DNA of 64,000 nt, taken from NCBI RefSeq assembly GCF_000166135.1, contig NC_014666.1:6324001-6388000 (forward strand), given 5' to 3'. The notes under the pieces are model-generated. The model had not been told where the DNA came from. It saw nothing but the letters and a program-made list of their open reading frames with translations, and did not search any database. Position 1 is the first letter of the stretch; each line of letters starts with the position of its first letter. Made by a program: the position numbers and the translations under genes. Positions 63,850 to 64,000 of this stretch are shown here, in pieces. Source of the stretch: Pseudofrankia inefficax. Its GTDB lineage: Bacteria > Actinomycetota > Actinomycetes > Frankiales > Frankiaceae.

Positions 63850-63925
63850 TGGCGCGCCCGGCAGGGATCGAACCTGCGACCCAGTGCTTAGAAGGCACTC
63901 GCTCTATCCGCTGAGCTACGGGCGC
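63850..63925 (-). tRNA. tRNA-Arg (anticodon UCU)
   Basis: The minus strand reads GCGCCCGTAGCTCAGCGG at the 5' end, with a seven-base acceptor stem pairing to CGGGCGC at the 3' end. The anticodon loop CTTCTAA carries UCU, and the T-loop GGTTCGATCC is canonical. A G discriminator and an encoded CCA follow. Confidence 0.97.
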
Positions 63926-64000
63926 TCATGTTCCATTGTGCGGCCTCGTGTTCGCCACACCGTGGGACGAGACGGCCCGCGTCCGCGCCAGTCCGGAATG

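Overview
The window is very GC-rich actinomycete DNA. Gene content fits the Frankiaceae or close relatives: an F420-type luciferase-like oxidoreductase, a mycothiol-type DinB-fold protein, an ECF41-type sigma factor, a LysG/LysE pair and SpoIIE-type phosphatase. The genus is inference; no rRNA or taxonomic marker is present. Assignments rest on reading translated frames, motifs and neighbourhoods; no database search was run.

Layout. 0.2-7.5 kb: GH13 glucosidase, truncated haemoglobin, an MFS exporter divergent from an ArsR regulator around a perfect inverted repeat, the ABC-F protein EttA, a small P-loop kinase and a decayed VapBC toxin-antitoxin pair. 7.5-14.1 kb: an ABC exporter, then a membrane SpoIIE phosphatase overlapping a LuxE-like/LuxC-like acyl-activation and reduction pair. 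14.1-25.4 kb: a 75-bp palindromic repeat, an AAA ATPase with a 43-bp palindrome at its start, a cupin/dehalogenase-like hydrolase pair divergent from an AraC regulator, glyA behind a ZTP riboswitch, a secreted TAP-type peptidase, a 2OG oxygenase and lysG/lysE. 25.4-29.2 kb: P1 peptidase, hydrolase, NudC, Maf.

29.4-35.8 kb is one operon-like block: type III glutamine synthetase, three glutamate-synthase-domain proteins (GlxB, GlxC, GlxD), a sarcosine-oxidase-like flavoprotein and an XRE-cupin regulator. It looks like a compact N-methylglutamate-type amine pathway. 35.9-42.6 kb carries a second 75-bp repeat, a nitroreductase, a two-gene ATPase/TOPRIM-like module with AT-richer stretches (candidate defence system), and a TelA/XpaC-like/TerD stress operon whose proteins share a short LDLG-type motif.

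42.9-49.6 kb: a DUF4232 secreted protein, a two-component system, two divergent paralogous membrane proteins built from a four-fold repeat, an LLM oxidoreductase and a DUF1348 protein. 49.9-54.4 kb: PAP2-like protein, aldo/keto reductase, sigJ with a recognisable ECF41 promoter, an AhpD-like protein and ChrB-N protein. 54.6-60.0 kb: a ferric-iron-type ABC transporter and a membrane protein with duplicated E-x-x-E motifs; both transcription units have the same TAACAGCCGTTA site upstream, so they are probably co-regulated. The right end holds a DUF11-repeat/collagen-like surface protein, an IS6-family transposase relic and tRNA-Arg(UCU).
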